Shown here: one piece after another, positions 43,000 through 51,451 of the stretch
Position numbering within the stretch: the first letter of the stretch is position 1
How the letters are laid out: the number at the start of each line of letters is the position of its first letter
Source: JAENVU01 sp038250905
GTDB lineage: Bacteria; Actinomycetota; Acidimicrobiia; IMCC26256; JAENVU01
DNA: 64,000 nucleotides
Assembly: GCA_038250905.1 (NCBI GenBank)
Contig: JBBSBV010000011.1
Location: 1 to 64,000 of the forward strand
Reading direction: 5' to 3'
Made by a program: the position numbers and the translations under genes
The notes under the pieces: generated by a model
Seen by the model: the letters and a program-made list of their open reading frames with translations, nothing else
What the model was told of the DNA's origin: nothing
Database searches by the model: none

Positions 43000-45039
43000 A
43001 TGGCGGCACCGAAGGCGCAGGTCCGACGCAGCGCCGAGTTGCGAGAGCAGATCCGGTACCACGACGAGCGGTACTACGGCCACGACGAGCCCGAGATCAG
43101 CGACGCCGAGTACGACGAGCTCCTCAACGAGCTGCGCGTGATGGAGGCCGAGTTCCCCGATCTCGTCACCGACGACTCGCCCACACAGAAGCCCGGCGCC
43201 GCGATGGTGCCCACACCGTTCTCCGAGGTGCGCCACCTGCAACCGATGTTGTCACTCGACAACGCGTTCTCGCGCGAGGACCTCGTGGCCTGGGGCGAGC
43301 GGATCGGCCGGTTGGTCACGGAATCGGTCGCCTACGTGGGCGAACCGAAGCTCGACGGCCTCGCGATCTCGCTGCTCTACGAGGACGGCCGGCTCGTGCG
43401 CGGCGCCACGCGTGGCAACGGAGAGACCGGCGAGGACGTCACTGCCAACGTGCTGACGATCGGGGACCTGCCGACCCGCATACGCGGCAAGCGCATTCCC
43501 ACCACGCTCGAGGTGCGGGGCGAGGTCTTCATGTCGCTCGCCGCCTTCACCGAACTCAACGAGCGCCAGGTGGAGCGGGAGGAACGGCTCTTCGCCAACC
43601 CGCGGAACGCGGCGGCGGGTTCGCTGCGCCAGATCGATCCGAGCGTGACGGCGAGCCGGAACCTCTCGCTGTTCTGTTACCAGCCGGGTGCGCTGGTGGG
43701 CGGGCCCAAGCTCTCGAGTCATCACGACACCCTCGACTGGCTCCGCGAACTCGGCTTCCCCGTCAACCCACACATCCAGCGACTGGCGGACATCGACGCG
43801 GTCCACGCGTTTTGTGTGCAGATGGAGACCGACCGTCATTCGCTCGGGTACGAGATCGATGGTGCGGTCGTGAAGGTGGACTCCCTTCCCCAGCGGGCGG
43901 AGATGGGCAACACGAGCCGGGCGCCGCGTTGGGCGATCGCGTTCAAGTTCCCGCCCGAGGAGAAGACGACGCTCCTCAAGAACATCATGGTGAGCATCGG
44001 GCGGACCGGCCGGGCGACGCCGTTCGCGAGCCTCGAGCCGGTCTTCGTCGGCGGGTCCACCGTGCAGATGGCGACGCTCCACAATCCCGACGAGGTCGCG
44101 CGGAAGGACGTGCGGGTCGGCGACACGGTGGTGGTGCGCAAGGCGGGCGACGTGATCCCCGAGGTGGTGGGTCCGGTGTTGGCGCTGCGCAAGAAGGGCG
44201 CGCGCAAGTGGAAGTTCCCGGCCACCTGCCCGTGCCCGTTGCGCCAACCGCTGGTGCACCTCGAAGGTGAGGTCGACCGCCGCTGCGTGTCGGCCGACTG
44301 CCCGATGCAACGCGAGCAGAAGATCATCTACTTCGCGGGCCGCGGTGGGCTCGACATCGAGGGGCTGGGTGAGGAACGCGTCCGCCAACTCGTGAACGCC
44401 GGGCTGGCCTCGGACGCGGGCGACATCTTCTCGCTGGAGCACGACCAACTCGTCGCGTTGGAACGCATGGGCGAGATCTCGGCGAACAACCTGCTGAAGT
44501 CGATCGAGGAATCGAAGACGCGGCCGTTGGCGCGCGTGATCGTCGGGCTCGGGATCCGCCACGCGGGCCCGACCGCAGCCGCGGCGTTGAGCCGTGCGTT
44601 CCCCGACCTCGATGCGATCACCCACGCGAGCATCGAACAGCTCACCGCGGTCGATGGCGTCGGCCCGGTGATCGCCGAGAGCCTCCTCGCGTGGTTCTCG
44701 GTCCCCACGAACCAGGCGCTCATCGAGAAGCTGCGGACGGCGGGGGTGAACTTCGCGGCGCCGGCCGTCGAGGTGCCCGACGCCCCGCAGACCCTGACCG
44801 ATCGGACCTTCGTACTCACCGGTGGCCTCGAGGAGTTCACCCGCGAGGAGGCCGAGGGCGAGATCCGGGCGCGCGGCGGGAAGGTCACGAGCAGCGTGTC
44901 GAAGAAGACGAGCTACGTGCTCGTCGGTGAGAATCCCGGATCCAAGCTCGCCAAGGCCGAGCAACTGGGTGTGACGTTGTTGGACGAAGCCGCGTTCGTG
45001 CAGTTGCTCGAACACGGGCCCGAAGGAACCGAGGAGTAG
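43000..45039 (+). CDS. ligA: NAD+-dependent DNA ligase LigA
   Basis: 679 aa from ATG 43000. In order: Ia NMN region (YHDERYYGHDEPEISDAEYDELL), the nucleotidyltransferase domain with the AMP-binding Lys in GEPKLDGLAISLLYEDG and RGNGETGEDVT, the OB fold, a Cys4-type zinc finger (CPCPL...CVSADCP), helix-hairpin-helix repeats and a C-terminal BRCT (FVLTGGLEEFTREEAEGEIRARGGKVTSSVSKKTSYVL). Seals nicks in replication and repair with NAD+. Complete. Confidence 0.97.
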   Translation: MAAPKAQVRRSAELREQIRYHDERYYGHDEPEISDAEYDELLNELRVMEAEFPDLVTDDSPTQKPGAAMVPTPFSEVRHLQPMLSLDNAFSREDLVAWGERIGRLVTESVAYVGEPKLDGLAISLLYEDGRLVRGATRGNGETGEDVTANVLTIGDLPTRIRGKRIPTTLEVRGEVFMSLAAFTELNERQVEREERLFANPRNAAAGSLRQIDPSVTASRNLSLFCYQPGALVGGPKLSSHHDTLDWLRELGFPVNPHIQRLADIDAVHAFCVQMETDRHSLGYEIDGAVVKVDSLPQRAEMGNTSRAPRWAIAFKFPPEEKTTLLKNIMVSIGRTGRATPFASLEPVFVGGSTVQMATLHNPDEVARKDVRVGDTVVVRKAGDVIPEVVGPVLALRKKGARKWKFPATCPCPLRQPLVHLEGEVDRRCVSADCPMQREQKIIYFAGRGGLDIEGLGEERVRQLVNAGLASDAGDIFSLEHDQLVALERMGEISANNLLKSIEESKTRPLARVIVGLGIRHAGPTAAAALSRAFPDLDAITHASIEQLTAVDGVGPVIAESLLAWFSVPTNQALIEKLRTAGVNFAAPAVEVPDAPQTLTDRTFVLTGGLEEFTREEAEGEIRARGGKVTSSVSKKTSYVLVGENPGSKLAKAEQLGVTLLDEAAFVQLLEHGPEGTEE

Positions 45040-45041
45040 GC

Positions 45042-45494
45042 ATGGTTGACAAGTCCGCGATCGGCACGACCGACGAACCGTTCACGATGGTCGTCGAGTA
45101 CGGCAAGATCCGCGAGTTCGCACGGGCCACGAAGTCGGAGCATCCCGACTATCTGGAGTCGGCCTCGCCGGTGATCCCGCCGACGTTCCTCACCACGGTG
45201 TCGTTCTGGTCGCCGCGCGGTCAGTCGGTGTTCTCCAAGGTGAAGATGGACCTGCGCCGCCTCCTGCACGGCGGCCAGGAGTACACGTTCCACGGTCCAC
45301 CGCCGGAGGCGGGCACCAAGCTCACGGTGCAGACACGCGTGGCCGACATCTACGAAAAGGAAGGCAAACGCGGTGGCACGATGACGTTCGTCATCACCAT
45401 CTCGGAGTTCCGTGACGAGTCCGGCGCGCTCGTGGCCGAGGCGAAGTCGACCGCGATCGAGACCGGCAAGCCCGCGACATCGGAAGGTGCATAA
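45042..45494 (+). CDS. MaoC/FAS1-type dehydratase half (HadA-like)
   Basis: 150 aa. FTMVVEYGKIREFARATKSEHPDY and PPTFLTTVSFW match the N-terminal hotdog half of (R)-hydroxyacyl dehydratases such as mycobacterial HadA. The catalytic Asp/His dyad is provided by the partner. Its TAA overlaps the next ATG by one base. The pair should form a heterodimer dehydrating 3-hydroxyacyl-ACP or -CoA. Confidence 0.8.
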   Translation: MVDKSAIGTTDEPFTMVVEYGKIREFARATKSEHPDYLESASPVIPPTFLTTVSFWSPRGQSVFSKVKMDLRRLLHGGQEYTFHGPPPEAGTKLTVQTRVADIYEKEGKRGGTMTFVITISEFRDESGALVAEAKSTAIETGKPATSEGA

Positions 45495-45901
45495 TGACCA
45501 GCTGGGACGACCTCACCGTGGGCACCGCGACTCCGGACCGCGAGTACGGACCGATCTCGCGCACCGACATCGTCGCCTACCAAGGCGCGTCGGGTGACTT
45601 CAATCCGATCCACCACGACGACGAGTTCGCGCAGTCGGCCGGGTACCCGGGTGCGTTCTCGGTCGGGATGCTCCAGGCCGGGATCCTCGCGAGTTACGCG
45701 ACCGACTGGCTGGGTCCGCGCAACGTCCGCACGTTCGGTGTGCAGTTCCGCGAGCAGGTGTGGCCCGGGGATCGACTGGTGTGCTCGGGCACCGTGGTGG
45801 GTCGGGACGAGGCGGCCAAGACCGTCGACCTCGAACTCGTGGCCACGCGGGTCGGCGGCGGCGCGGCGATCAAGGGGTACGCGACCTTCGCGGTCGAGTA
45901 G
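45494..45901 (+). CDS. MaoC-family hydratase/dehydratase (HadB-like)
   Basis: 135 aa, hotdog fold. ISRTDIVAYQGASGDFNPIHHDDEFAQSAGYPGAFSVGMLQAG contains the family's catalytic D-x4-H (SGDFNPIHH). FREQVWPGDRLVCSG follows. Forms a HadAB-like pair with the gene before. Located directly after ligA, with the same order as some acyl-dehydratase pairs in actinobacteria. Fatty-acid or (R)-specific enoyl hydration; the exact substrate is unknown. Confidence 0.85.
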   Translation: MTSWDDLTVGTATPDREYGPISRTDIVAYQGASGDFNPIHHDDEFAQSAGYPGAFSVGMLQAGILASYATDWLGPRNVRTFGVQFREQVWPGDRLVCSGTVVGRDEAAKTVDLELVATRVGGGAAIKGYATFAVE

Positions 45902-45913
45902 CACCCGGGCGCG

Positions 45914-46459
45914 CTACGCCTTGGAGAGGAAGCTCCACGTGAAGCTGCCCGGCTCGGCGCCCTGGCTGCCCTGGAGGCGGTAGTCGACCCGGACGGTCAC
46001 CGGTCCGGTCGGGTACGCGGTGACGTCGGTGTTCTCGGTCGGCTTGAAGGTGATCTGGCCGAGGCCGGGTACGAACCGCACCTGGTCGAACGGGATCGGG
46101 GTGCAGTCGGTGGGGTTGGGACCACAGATGGTGAGGTCGCCGATCAGGTCGTCCTGCAGGTCGACGGTGATGGGCGTGTTGGGCGGCACGATCGCGCCAT
46201 TCGGGGGGCTGAATCCCTGGACCTGCTTGGGCTGGCGCTCGCTCGAGAGCAGGTTCGAGGTGTCGGCACTGCCGATGGCCCCGGCGATCAGCGCGGCCAC
46301 CACGAACAGGCCGCTGCCGACGATTGCGACCCGTTTGGGGTGACGGAACAACGGTTGCTTGGTGCGCGTCGCGACCGCGTTCGGGGTCGTGCGGGCGGGG
46401 GTCTGGGGACCGTCATCCACGAAACGCACGGTACTGCGCCACCGGAGCCCCCGGACCAT
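45914..46459 (-). CDS. Hypothetical membrane-anchored protein
   Basis: About 181 aa from ATG 46459; a GTG at 46429 is possible. One TM helix (VAIVGSGLFVVAALIAGAI) near residues 43-61 is followed by an outside region: FSPPNGAIVPPNTPITVDL, an internal Cys pair (TICGPNPTDCTPI) and C-terminal beta strands. Resembles Ig-like (Big_5-type) domains. Divergent from the PASTA kinase, so possibly a cell-envelope partner. Confidence 0.65.
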   Translation of the reverse strand: MVRGLRWRSTVRFVDDGPQTPARTTPNAVATRTKQPLFRHPKRVAIVGSGLFVVAALIAGAIGSADTSNLLSSERQPKQVQGFSPPNGAIVPPNTPITVDLQDDLIGDLTICGPNPTDCTPIPFDQVRFVPGLGQITFKPTENTDVTAYPTGPVTVRVDYRLQGSQGAEPGSFTWSFLSKA

Positions 46460-46553
46460 CAGCCCTCGCCGGTCGCCGGTCACATCCGCGCGCGGGGAGG
46501 TACGCGCGTTCGGGTGCCGCCGATCCGGACATACCGGCCGGTACCCTCGGGGG

Positions 46554-48422
46554 ATGGCCGGAAGCACGGTTGCCGACCTCGTCGGTCGTGTGCTCGCTGG
46601 TCGCTACCGCCTGCTTGGCGCCATTGGTTCTGGTTCGAGCGGACGCGTGTACGTGGCCGACGATGTCCGCCTTCGCCGTCGCGTCGCGGTGAAGGTGCTT
46701 CATGCTGCCCTGGCCGAGGACGCCGGGTTCCTGCGGCGGTTCCGGTCGGAGGCGCAACTCGCGGCGTCGTTGCACCACCCGAACGTCATGGCGGTCTACG
46801 ACTGGGGCGAGGACGGCGTGCCGTTCATGGTCCTCGAACTCCTCGCCGGCGGCTCCCTGCGCAGCATGCTCGACCGGGGTACCCGACTCAGCCCGGCCCA
46901 GACCGCGCACGTCGGCGGTCAGGTGGCGGGCGCGCTCGACTACGCCCACAGCCGGGGACTGGTGCACCGAGACATCAAGCCCGCCAACCTCCTGTTCGAC
47001 GAGCACGGCATCGTGCGCGTCGCCGACTTCGGCCTCGCCCGCGCACTCGCGGAGGCGAGTTGGACCGAACCCGCGGGGACCATGCTCGGTACCGCGCGAT
47101 ACGCGGCCCCCGAACAGGCCACCGGCGCGGCCCTCGACGGCCGGGCTGACATCTACGCGCTCGGCCTCGTGTTGGTGGAGAGCGTGACCGGCACCGTACC
47201 GATGGTCGGCGACTCGCCGATGGGCACACTCGGCATGCGCCAGTCGTCGACGATCGCGGTGCCCGACACCCTCGGGCCGTTGGTGCCGATCGTGCAGCGC
47301 GCGTGCGCAGCCGATCCCGCGGCGCGCTACACCACCGCCGACGAACTGCGGTCCGCGATCTCCGAGGCGGCCGAGGTCCTGCCGCCGCCCGGTCCGCTCG
47401 CGCTGGCCGGACTCGGCGAGGTCGCCGACGACCCCCACCCCACCCAGGTCGTGGGGTCACGGACGCACTCGCCGCTGTTCGACCAGGACGAAACGGCGAC
47501 GACGGCGACCACGCGGCGCAACCAGGTCGTGAGCGCGCGGGTGGCCCAACGGCGGCGTTCGGTCGGTCCGTTGGTGCTGGCGACGGTGGTGATCGTGGCC
47601 GTCGCCGCGGTGGCCTTCGTCTTCGCCCGGCCGACGGCGGGCCCGACCCGCACCGTGCCCCTGCTCGTGGGCATGCAGCAACCGGATGCGAAGGGCAAGG
47701 CATTCGACGACAAGTTCCTGTTCGCCACCGAGCTGCGGAGGTCGGACGACCCGAAGGGCACGGTCATCGGGCAGAGTCCGGAACCCGGCGGTTTCCTGAG
47801 CCAGGGCTCGACGATCCATGTGGTGGTCTCCAAGGGGCCCAAGCCGATCGCCATTCCCGCCGTGGTGGGCAAGACCGAGGCCGAGATGCACGCGCTGCTC
47901 GACCCGCTCTTCGTGCCTCTGGTGAGACCCCGCCCGAACGAACGCGTGCCGGCCGGCCAGGTGGTGCGCACCGATCCGGTCCGCCTGGCGCAGCCCGACG
48001 ACACGATCCTCGTGGTGGTGTCGAGTGGTCCGCGACCGCGCGTGGTGCCCAACGTGGTGGGCAAGAGCTACGACGAAGCCGTCGCCGCGTTGAAGGCCGT
48101 CCAACTCGGTGCGCAGCGGATCGACGACTTCAGTGACACGGTCGCGATCGGCAAGGTGATCAGTACCGAACCGGCGACCGGCGCGGAGGCCCCGCGCGAC
48201 TCGGCGGTCAAGGTGCACGTGAGCAAGGGCAAGGATCTCGTCACCATTCCGAACTTCGTCGGCATGACCATCGAGGAAGCGACCGCGGCGGCCACCAATG
48301 CCGGCGTCGAGGTCAATGCTTCGGGCGTCTTCACCAAGAAGCGCAAGGTGCTGGCCCAGGCGCCCCCGGCCGGCGGCGACAAGGTGCCGCGCGGCACCGT
48401 GGTGACGATCTTCTTCGGGTAG
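46554..48422 (+). CDS. PASTA-domain serine/threonine kinase (PknB-like)
   Basis: 622 aa from ATG 46554. The kinase domain (about 17-280) has GSGSSGRVY, VAVKVL, HRDIKPAN, DFGLARAL and APEQATG; all catalytic residues are in place. A TM helix (VLATVVIVAVAAVAFVF, about 340-362) is followed by four extracellular PASTA repeats to the C-terminus, ending TIFFG. Such kinases sense muropeptides or lipid II and coordinate division. Only this kinase, without PstP, FtsW or PBP genes, lies in the window. Confidence 0.9.
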   Translation: MAGSTVADLVGRVLAGRYRLLGAIGSGSSGRVYVADDVRLRRRVAVKVLHAALAEDAGFLRRFRSEAQLAASLHHPNVMAVYDWGEDGVPFMVLELLAGGSLRSMLDRGTRLSPAQTAHVGGQVAGALDYAHSRGLVHRDIKPANLLFDEHGIVRVADFGLARALAEASWTEPAGTMLGTARYAAPEQATGAALDGRADIYALGLVLVESVTGTVPMVGDSPMGTLGMRQSSTIAVPDTLGPLVPIVQRACAADPAARYTTADELRSAISEAAEVLPPPGPLALAGLGEVADDPHPTQVVGSRTHSPLFDQDETATTATTRRNQVVSARVAQRRRSVGPLVLATVVIVAVAAVAFVFARPTAGPTRTVPLLVGMQQPDAKGKAFDDKFLFATELRRSDDPKGTVIGQSPEPGGFLSQGSTIHVVVSKGPKPIAIPAVVGKTEAEMHALLDPLFVPLVRPRPNERVPAGQVVRTDPVRLAQPDDTILVVVSSGPRPRVVPNVVGKSYDEAVAALKAVQLGAQRIDDFSDTVAIGKVISTEPATGAEAPRDSAVKVHVSKGKDLVTIPNFVGMTIEEATAAATNAGVEVNASGVFTKKRKVLAQAPPAGGDKVPRGTVVTIFFG

Positions 48423-48479
48423 CCACACCGGTCGGTAGCATCCGCCGGTCTCGAATTCCCGCAGTAGGAGAGAACGGTC

Positions 48480-49364
48480 ATGGGTGCACTCGACGGTCGT
48501 GTCGCGATCATCACCGGAGCAGGTCGCGGCCTCGGGCGCGAACACGCGCTGCTCTTCGCCGCCGAAGGGGCCAAGGTCGTGGTCAACGACCTCGGTGGCG
48601 AAGCCGACGGCAGTGGTGGCGACGCCACGCCCGCGCAGCAGGTGGTTGCGGAGATCGAGGCGATGGGCGGCGCGGCCATCGCGAACGGCGACAACGTGGC
48701 CGATTGGGATGGCGCGCAACGCCTCGTGAACATGGCGATCGAGACGTTCGGCGACCTGCACGTCCTCGTGAACAACGCCGGCATCCTGCGCGATCGCGTG
48801 GTGGTGAACATGACCGAGGCGGAGTGGGACGCGGTGATCGAGGTGCACCTCAAGGGCCACTTCTGTCCGACCCGCATGGCGGCCGCGTACTGGCGGGAGC
48901 AGGCGAAGGCGGGCAACCCGGTGAACGCGTCGATCATCCACACGTCGTCGACGTCGGGACTGTTGGCCAATCCCGGTCAGGCCAACTACGGAGCGGCCAA
49001 GAGTGGCATCGCCACGCTGTCGCAGATCTGCGCCAAGGAACTGATCCGCTACGGCGTGCGGTCCAATGCGATCGCACCGGCGGCGCGCACCCGGCTCACC
49101 GAGGCCACGCCCGGCCTCGGCGATGCGGTGAAGGCACCCACCGACGCGGCCGCGTTCGACGTGTGGAACCCGGGGAACGTCTCGCCGTTCGTCGCGTACC
49201 TCGCGACCGCCGACTGTCCCATCAACGGCGAGGCCTTCCTCGTGCAGGGCGGCACGGTGCAGCGGTTCCGACCGTGGTGGCTCGCGGAGAAGATCGAAAA
49301 GGGCGACCGGTGGACGGTGGCCGAGTTCGCCGACCGGGCCGGGGAGTTGCTGCCCCCGAAATGA
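48480..49364 (+). CDS. SDR-family oxidoreductase (MFE-2 / 3-hydroxyacyl dehydrogenase-like)
   Basis: 294 aa. TGAGRGLGREHAL cofactor loop, VVNDLGGEADGSGGD, NNAGILRDRVV, catalytic Ser in HTSSTSGL and the Tyr-Lys pair in NYGAAKSG. The VNDLGG region and RDRVVVNM are typical of the dehydrogenase part of peroxisomal-type multifunctional enzyme 2, here as a single domain, so (3R)-hydroxyacyl-CoA or related alcohol oxidation is likely. ATG 48480 follows AGGAGAG. Confidence 0.85.
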   Translation: MGALDGRVAIITGAGRGLGREHALLFAAEGAKVVVNDLGGEADGSGGDATPAQQVVAEIEAMGGAAIANGDNVADWDGAQRLVNMAIETFGDLHVLVNNAGILRDRVVVNMTEAEWDAVIEVHLKGHFCPTRMAAAYWREQAKAGNPVNASIIHTSSTSGLLANPGQANYGAAKSGIATLSQICAKELIRYGVRSNAIAPAARTRLTEATPGLGDAVKAPTDAAAFDVWNPGNVSPFVAYLATADCPINGEAFLVQGGTVQRFRPWWLAEKIEKGDRWTVAEFADRAGELLPPK

Positions 49365-49695
49365 CACCGTCGCGTCGCGACGAACCCTCGGTCCCGGCCC
49401 TCACGCCCGCGCGGTGTGGGGGCCGAGTCGCGTGTGGCCGCGGTGACCGGTGTGGTCCGCGGGGCTGGAATCCCACTCTGGGTGATCTGGCCGACTTGCC
49501 ACGCTTCGTGAGTTCTTGGGTGACGCTCGCGGTCGAGCGACCGGGCGTGCGGCACGTCCAGTCCGGGTTTCCTGACCCACTTTGTCCACTCTCCGTGGCA
49601 GAAATGGTCCGATGAGCCCCCTTGCCTGTTCGTGGTTTCTCCCGATAATGACTGCGGAGAGTGAACCTCATCCGGAGGTTCGTGCGGAGGAGCAC
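49365..49695. other. Intergenic stretch, no gene seen
   Basis: About 330 bp. Frames here are shadows of GC-rich DNA. No repeat or hairpin stood out. Confidence 0.3.
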
Positions 49696-49899
49696 ATGCG
49701 TAGGCCGGCGAAAGGCGCGACGACCCACCCGACCCAGGCTCGCCCGGGTATGGGGTACGGCCGTCCGCTGCGTCCGAGTCCCGCGCCGGTCGACCGGGTG
49801 GAACTCACCGCGGTGCTGAACGCGTTCCTGCGCGGCGAGGCGACCCTGCCGAGCCTCGGTGATCGGTCCTCGGTCACATCCTCCGACTCCCTGGCGTAG
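49696..49899 (+). CDS. Small hypothetical protein
   Basis: 67 aa from ATG 49696, preceded by a good GGAGGAG. Basic, proline-rich N-terminus (MRRPAKGATTHPTQARPG), then a helical stretch VELTAVLNAFLRGEATLPSLGD. No known family. The ribosome site is what argues for it. Confidence 0.45.
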   Translation: MRRPAKGATTHPTQARPGMGYGRPLRPSPAPVDRVELTAVLNAFLRGEATLPSLGDRSSVTSSDSLA

Positions 49900-49929
49900 C
49901 GCGGCGCCCGCACTCGTATCCTCCGGCGG

Positions 49930-51411
49930 ATGTCGTCCGCCCGCCCGCCCGGATTCATCGGCGAGGCACCCGGAGGCGACGAGGTCCCGGTCGTCGGCTG
50001 GCCGTTTCTCTTCGAACACCGACTCCGACGCTTCCAGTCGCAGGACCGCTCGCCCTGGTGGGTCCTCGTCGCCGTCCTCACCGGCCTGTTCGCGACCGGG
50101 TTCAGCATCACGATCCTCGCGGTCTCGCTGCAGTCCGTCGCCACCGACCTGCACACCTCGGCCGGGGACCTCACCTGGGTCGTGACCGGACCGTTGCTCG
50201 GGCTGGCGCTGGCGATGCCCCTGCTCGGCAAGATCGGCGACACGCGGGGTCATCGCCGGCTGTACCTCCTCGGCTTCGCCGGGTTCACCGTCGGGGCGGC
50301 CTGCACCGCGCTGGCGTGGAACGGACCGTCGCTCATCGCGATCCGCACGATCGGATCCCTCCCGGGTGCCGCGATCGGGCCGGCCTCGATGGCGCTGATC
50401 ATGCAGGCCTTCCCGGAGGAGGACCGGGTCAAGGCGATGGGCTGGTGGTCGCTCGTCGGGGCCGGCGCGCCGGTGATCGGGCTCGTCGCCGGTGGACCCG
50501 TGGTCGACGCCTTCGGGTGGCGCGCCATCTTCGTGGCCCAGGTGCCGCTCTCCCTGCTCGCGCTCGGTCTCGCGTTCTTCGTGCTGAAGGAGACGCCGAG
50601 GCGCGCGCACGAGACCCTCGACTTCGCCGGCGCGGCGACCCTCGCCGGCGCGACCGTTGCCGCGCTGCTCGCGCTCACGTTCGGCGCCCGCTGGGGTTAC
50701 AGCGACCCGGTCGTGGTGACGCTCGCAGTGAGCGCGCCAGTCCTCATGGCCTGGTTCGTCAGGTGTGAACGCCGGGCGGTGCATCCCCTGCTGCCGCTCC
50801 GCTTCTTCACCGCGCCGAACTTCACCGCGTCACTCGGCGCGCAGTTCTGCGCGAACTTCGCGTACATGGGTGGGTTCATCGTGACCCCACTCCTGGTGCA
50901 GTCCCGCTTCGGGTTCACGGTGGGCATGACTTCGTGGGCGATGGCGTGCCGCCCGTTGACGTTCAGCGTGACCGCGCCGGCTTCGGGGTACCTCGCGGCG
51001 CGCGTCGGGGAACGGCGCGCCGGGCTGACCGGCACCGCGTTGCTCGTCGCGTCGATGGGGATCTTCGCGGTCGCGAGCGCGACTGACGCCATCGGCCTCG
51101 TCTTTGCCGGGCTCGCGCTCTCGGGCCTCGCCATGGGAGCATCGATGCCGTCGCTGGTGACGGTCGTGGCCAACACGGTGGAGCCGCGCGACCTCGGTGT
51201 CGCGAACGCAGCGCAGCAGATGGTCGGTCAGATCGGCACCGTCGCCGGCATCCAGGTGCTGTCGACGATCCAGGGCGGATCGACCGACGCGTTCCCGTTC
51301 ACCGCCGCGTACGTGGTGGGCGGCGCAGTGGCGGTGACGGGAGTGGTGGCCGCCGGATTCATCTCGCGCGCGCGCCGAGCCACCCGACTCGACGTCGCCG
51401 AAGTGGCCTGA
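49930..51411 (+). CDS. MFS transporter, DHA2-type drug/H+ antiporter
   Basis: 493 aa, ATG 49930. The 14-helix DHA2 pattern: motif A-like GKIGDTRGHRRLYLLGF between TM2 and TM3, motif C-like GLVAGGPVVDAFGWR, and a long C-terminal half ending in VTGVVAAGF. A soluble N-terminal region of about 45 residues precedes TM1. Likely exports hydrophobic compounds. Not in an obvious operon. Confidence 0.9.
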   Translation: MSSARPPGFIGEAPGGDEVPVVGWPFLFEHRLRRFQSQDRSPWWVLVAVLTGLFATGFSITILAVSLQSVATDLHTSAGDLTWVVTGPLLGLALAMPLLGKIGDTRGHRRLYLLGFAGFTVGAACTALAWNGPSLIAIRTIGSLPGAAIGPASMALIMQAFPEEDRVKAMGWWSLVGAGAPVIGLVAGGPVVDAFGWRAIFVAQVPLSLLALGLAFFVLKETPRRAHETLDFAGAATLAGATVAALLALTFGARWGYSDPVVVTLAVSAPVLMAWFVRCERRAVHPLLPLRFFTAPNFTASLGAQFCANFAYMGGFIVTPLLVQSRFGFTVGMTSWAMACRPLTFSVTAPASGYLAARVGERRAGLTGTALLVASMGIFAVASATDAIGLVFAGLALSGLAMGASMPSLVTVVANTVEPRDLGVANAAQQMVGQIGTVAGIQVLSTIQGGSTDAFPFTAAYVVGGAVAVTGVVAAGFISRARRATRLDVAEVA

Positions 51412-51423
51412 CTCGACGGCACG

Positions 51424-51441
51424 CGCCCGGGCTCACGGGCG
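51424..51441. terminator. GC-rich hairpin between convergent genes
   Basis: CGCCCG (51424-51429) and CGGGCG (51436-51441) with loop GGCTCA. Lies between the MFS stop (51411) and the metzincin stop (51452), a natural terminator position. No U-tract. Confidence 0.35.
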
Positions 51442-51451
51442 GGCGCCGGAT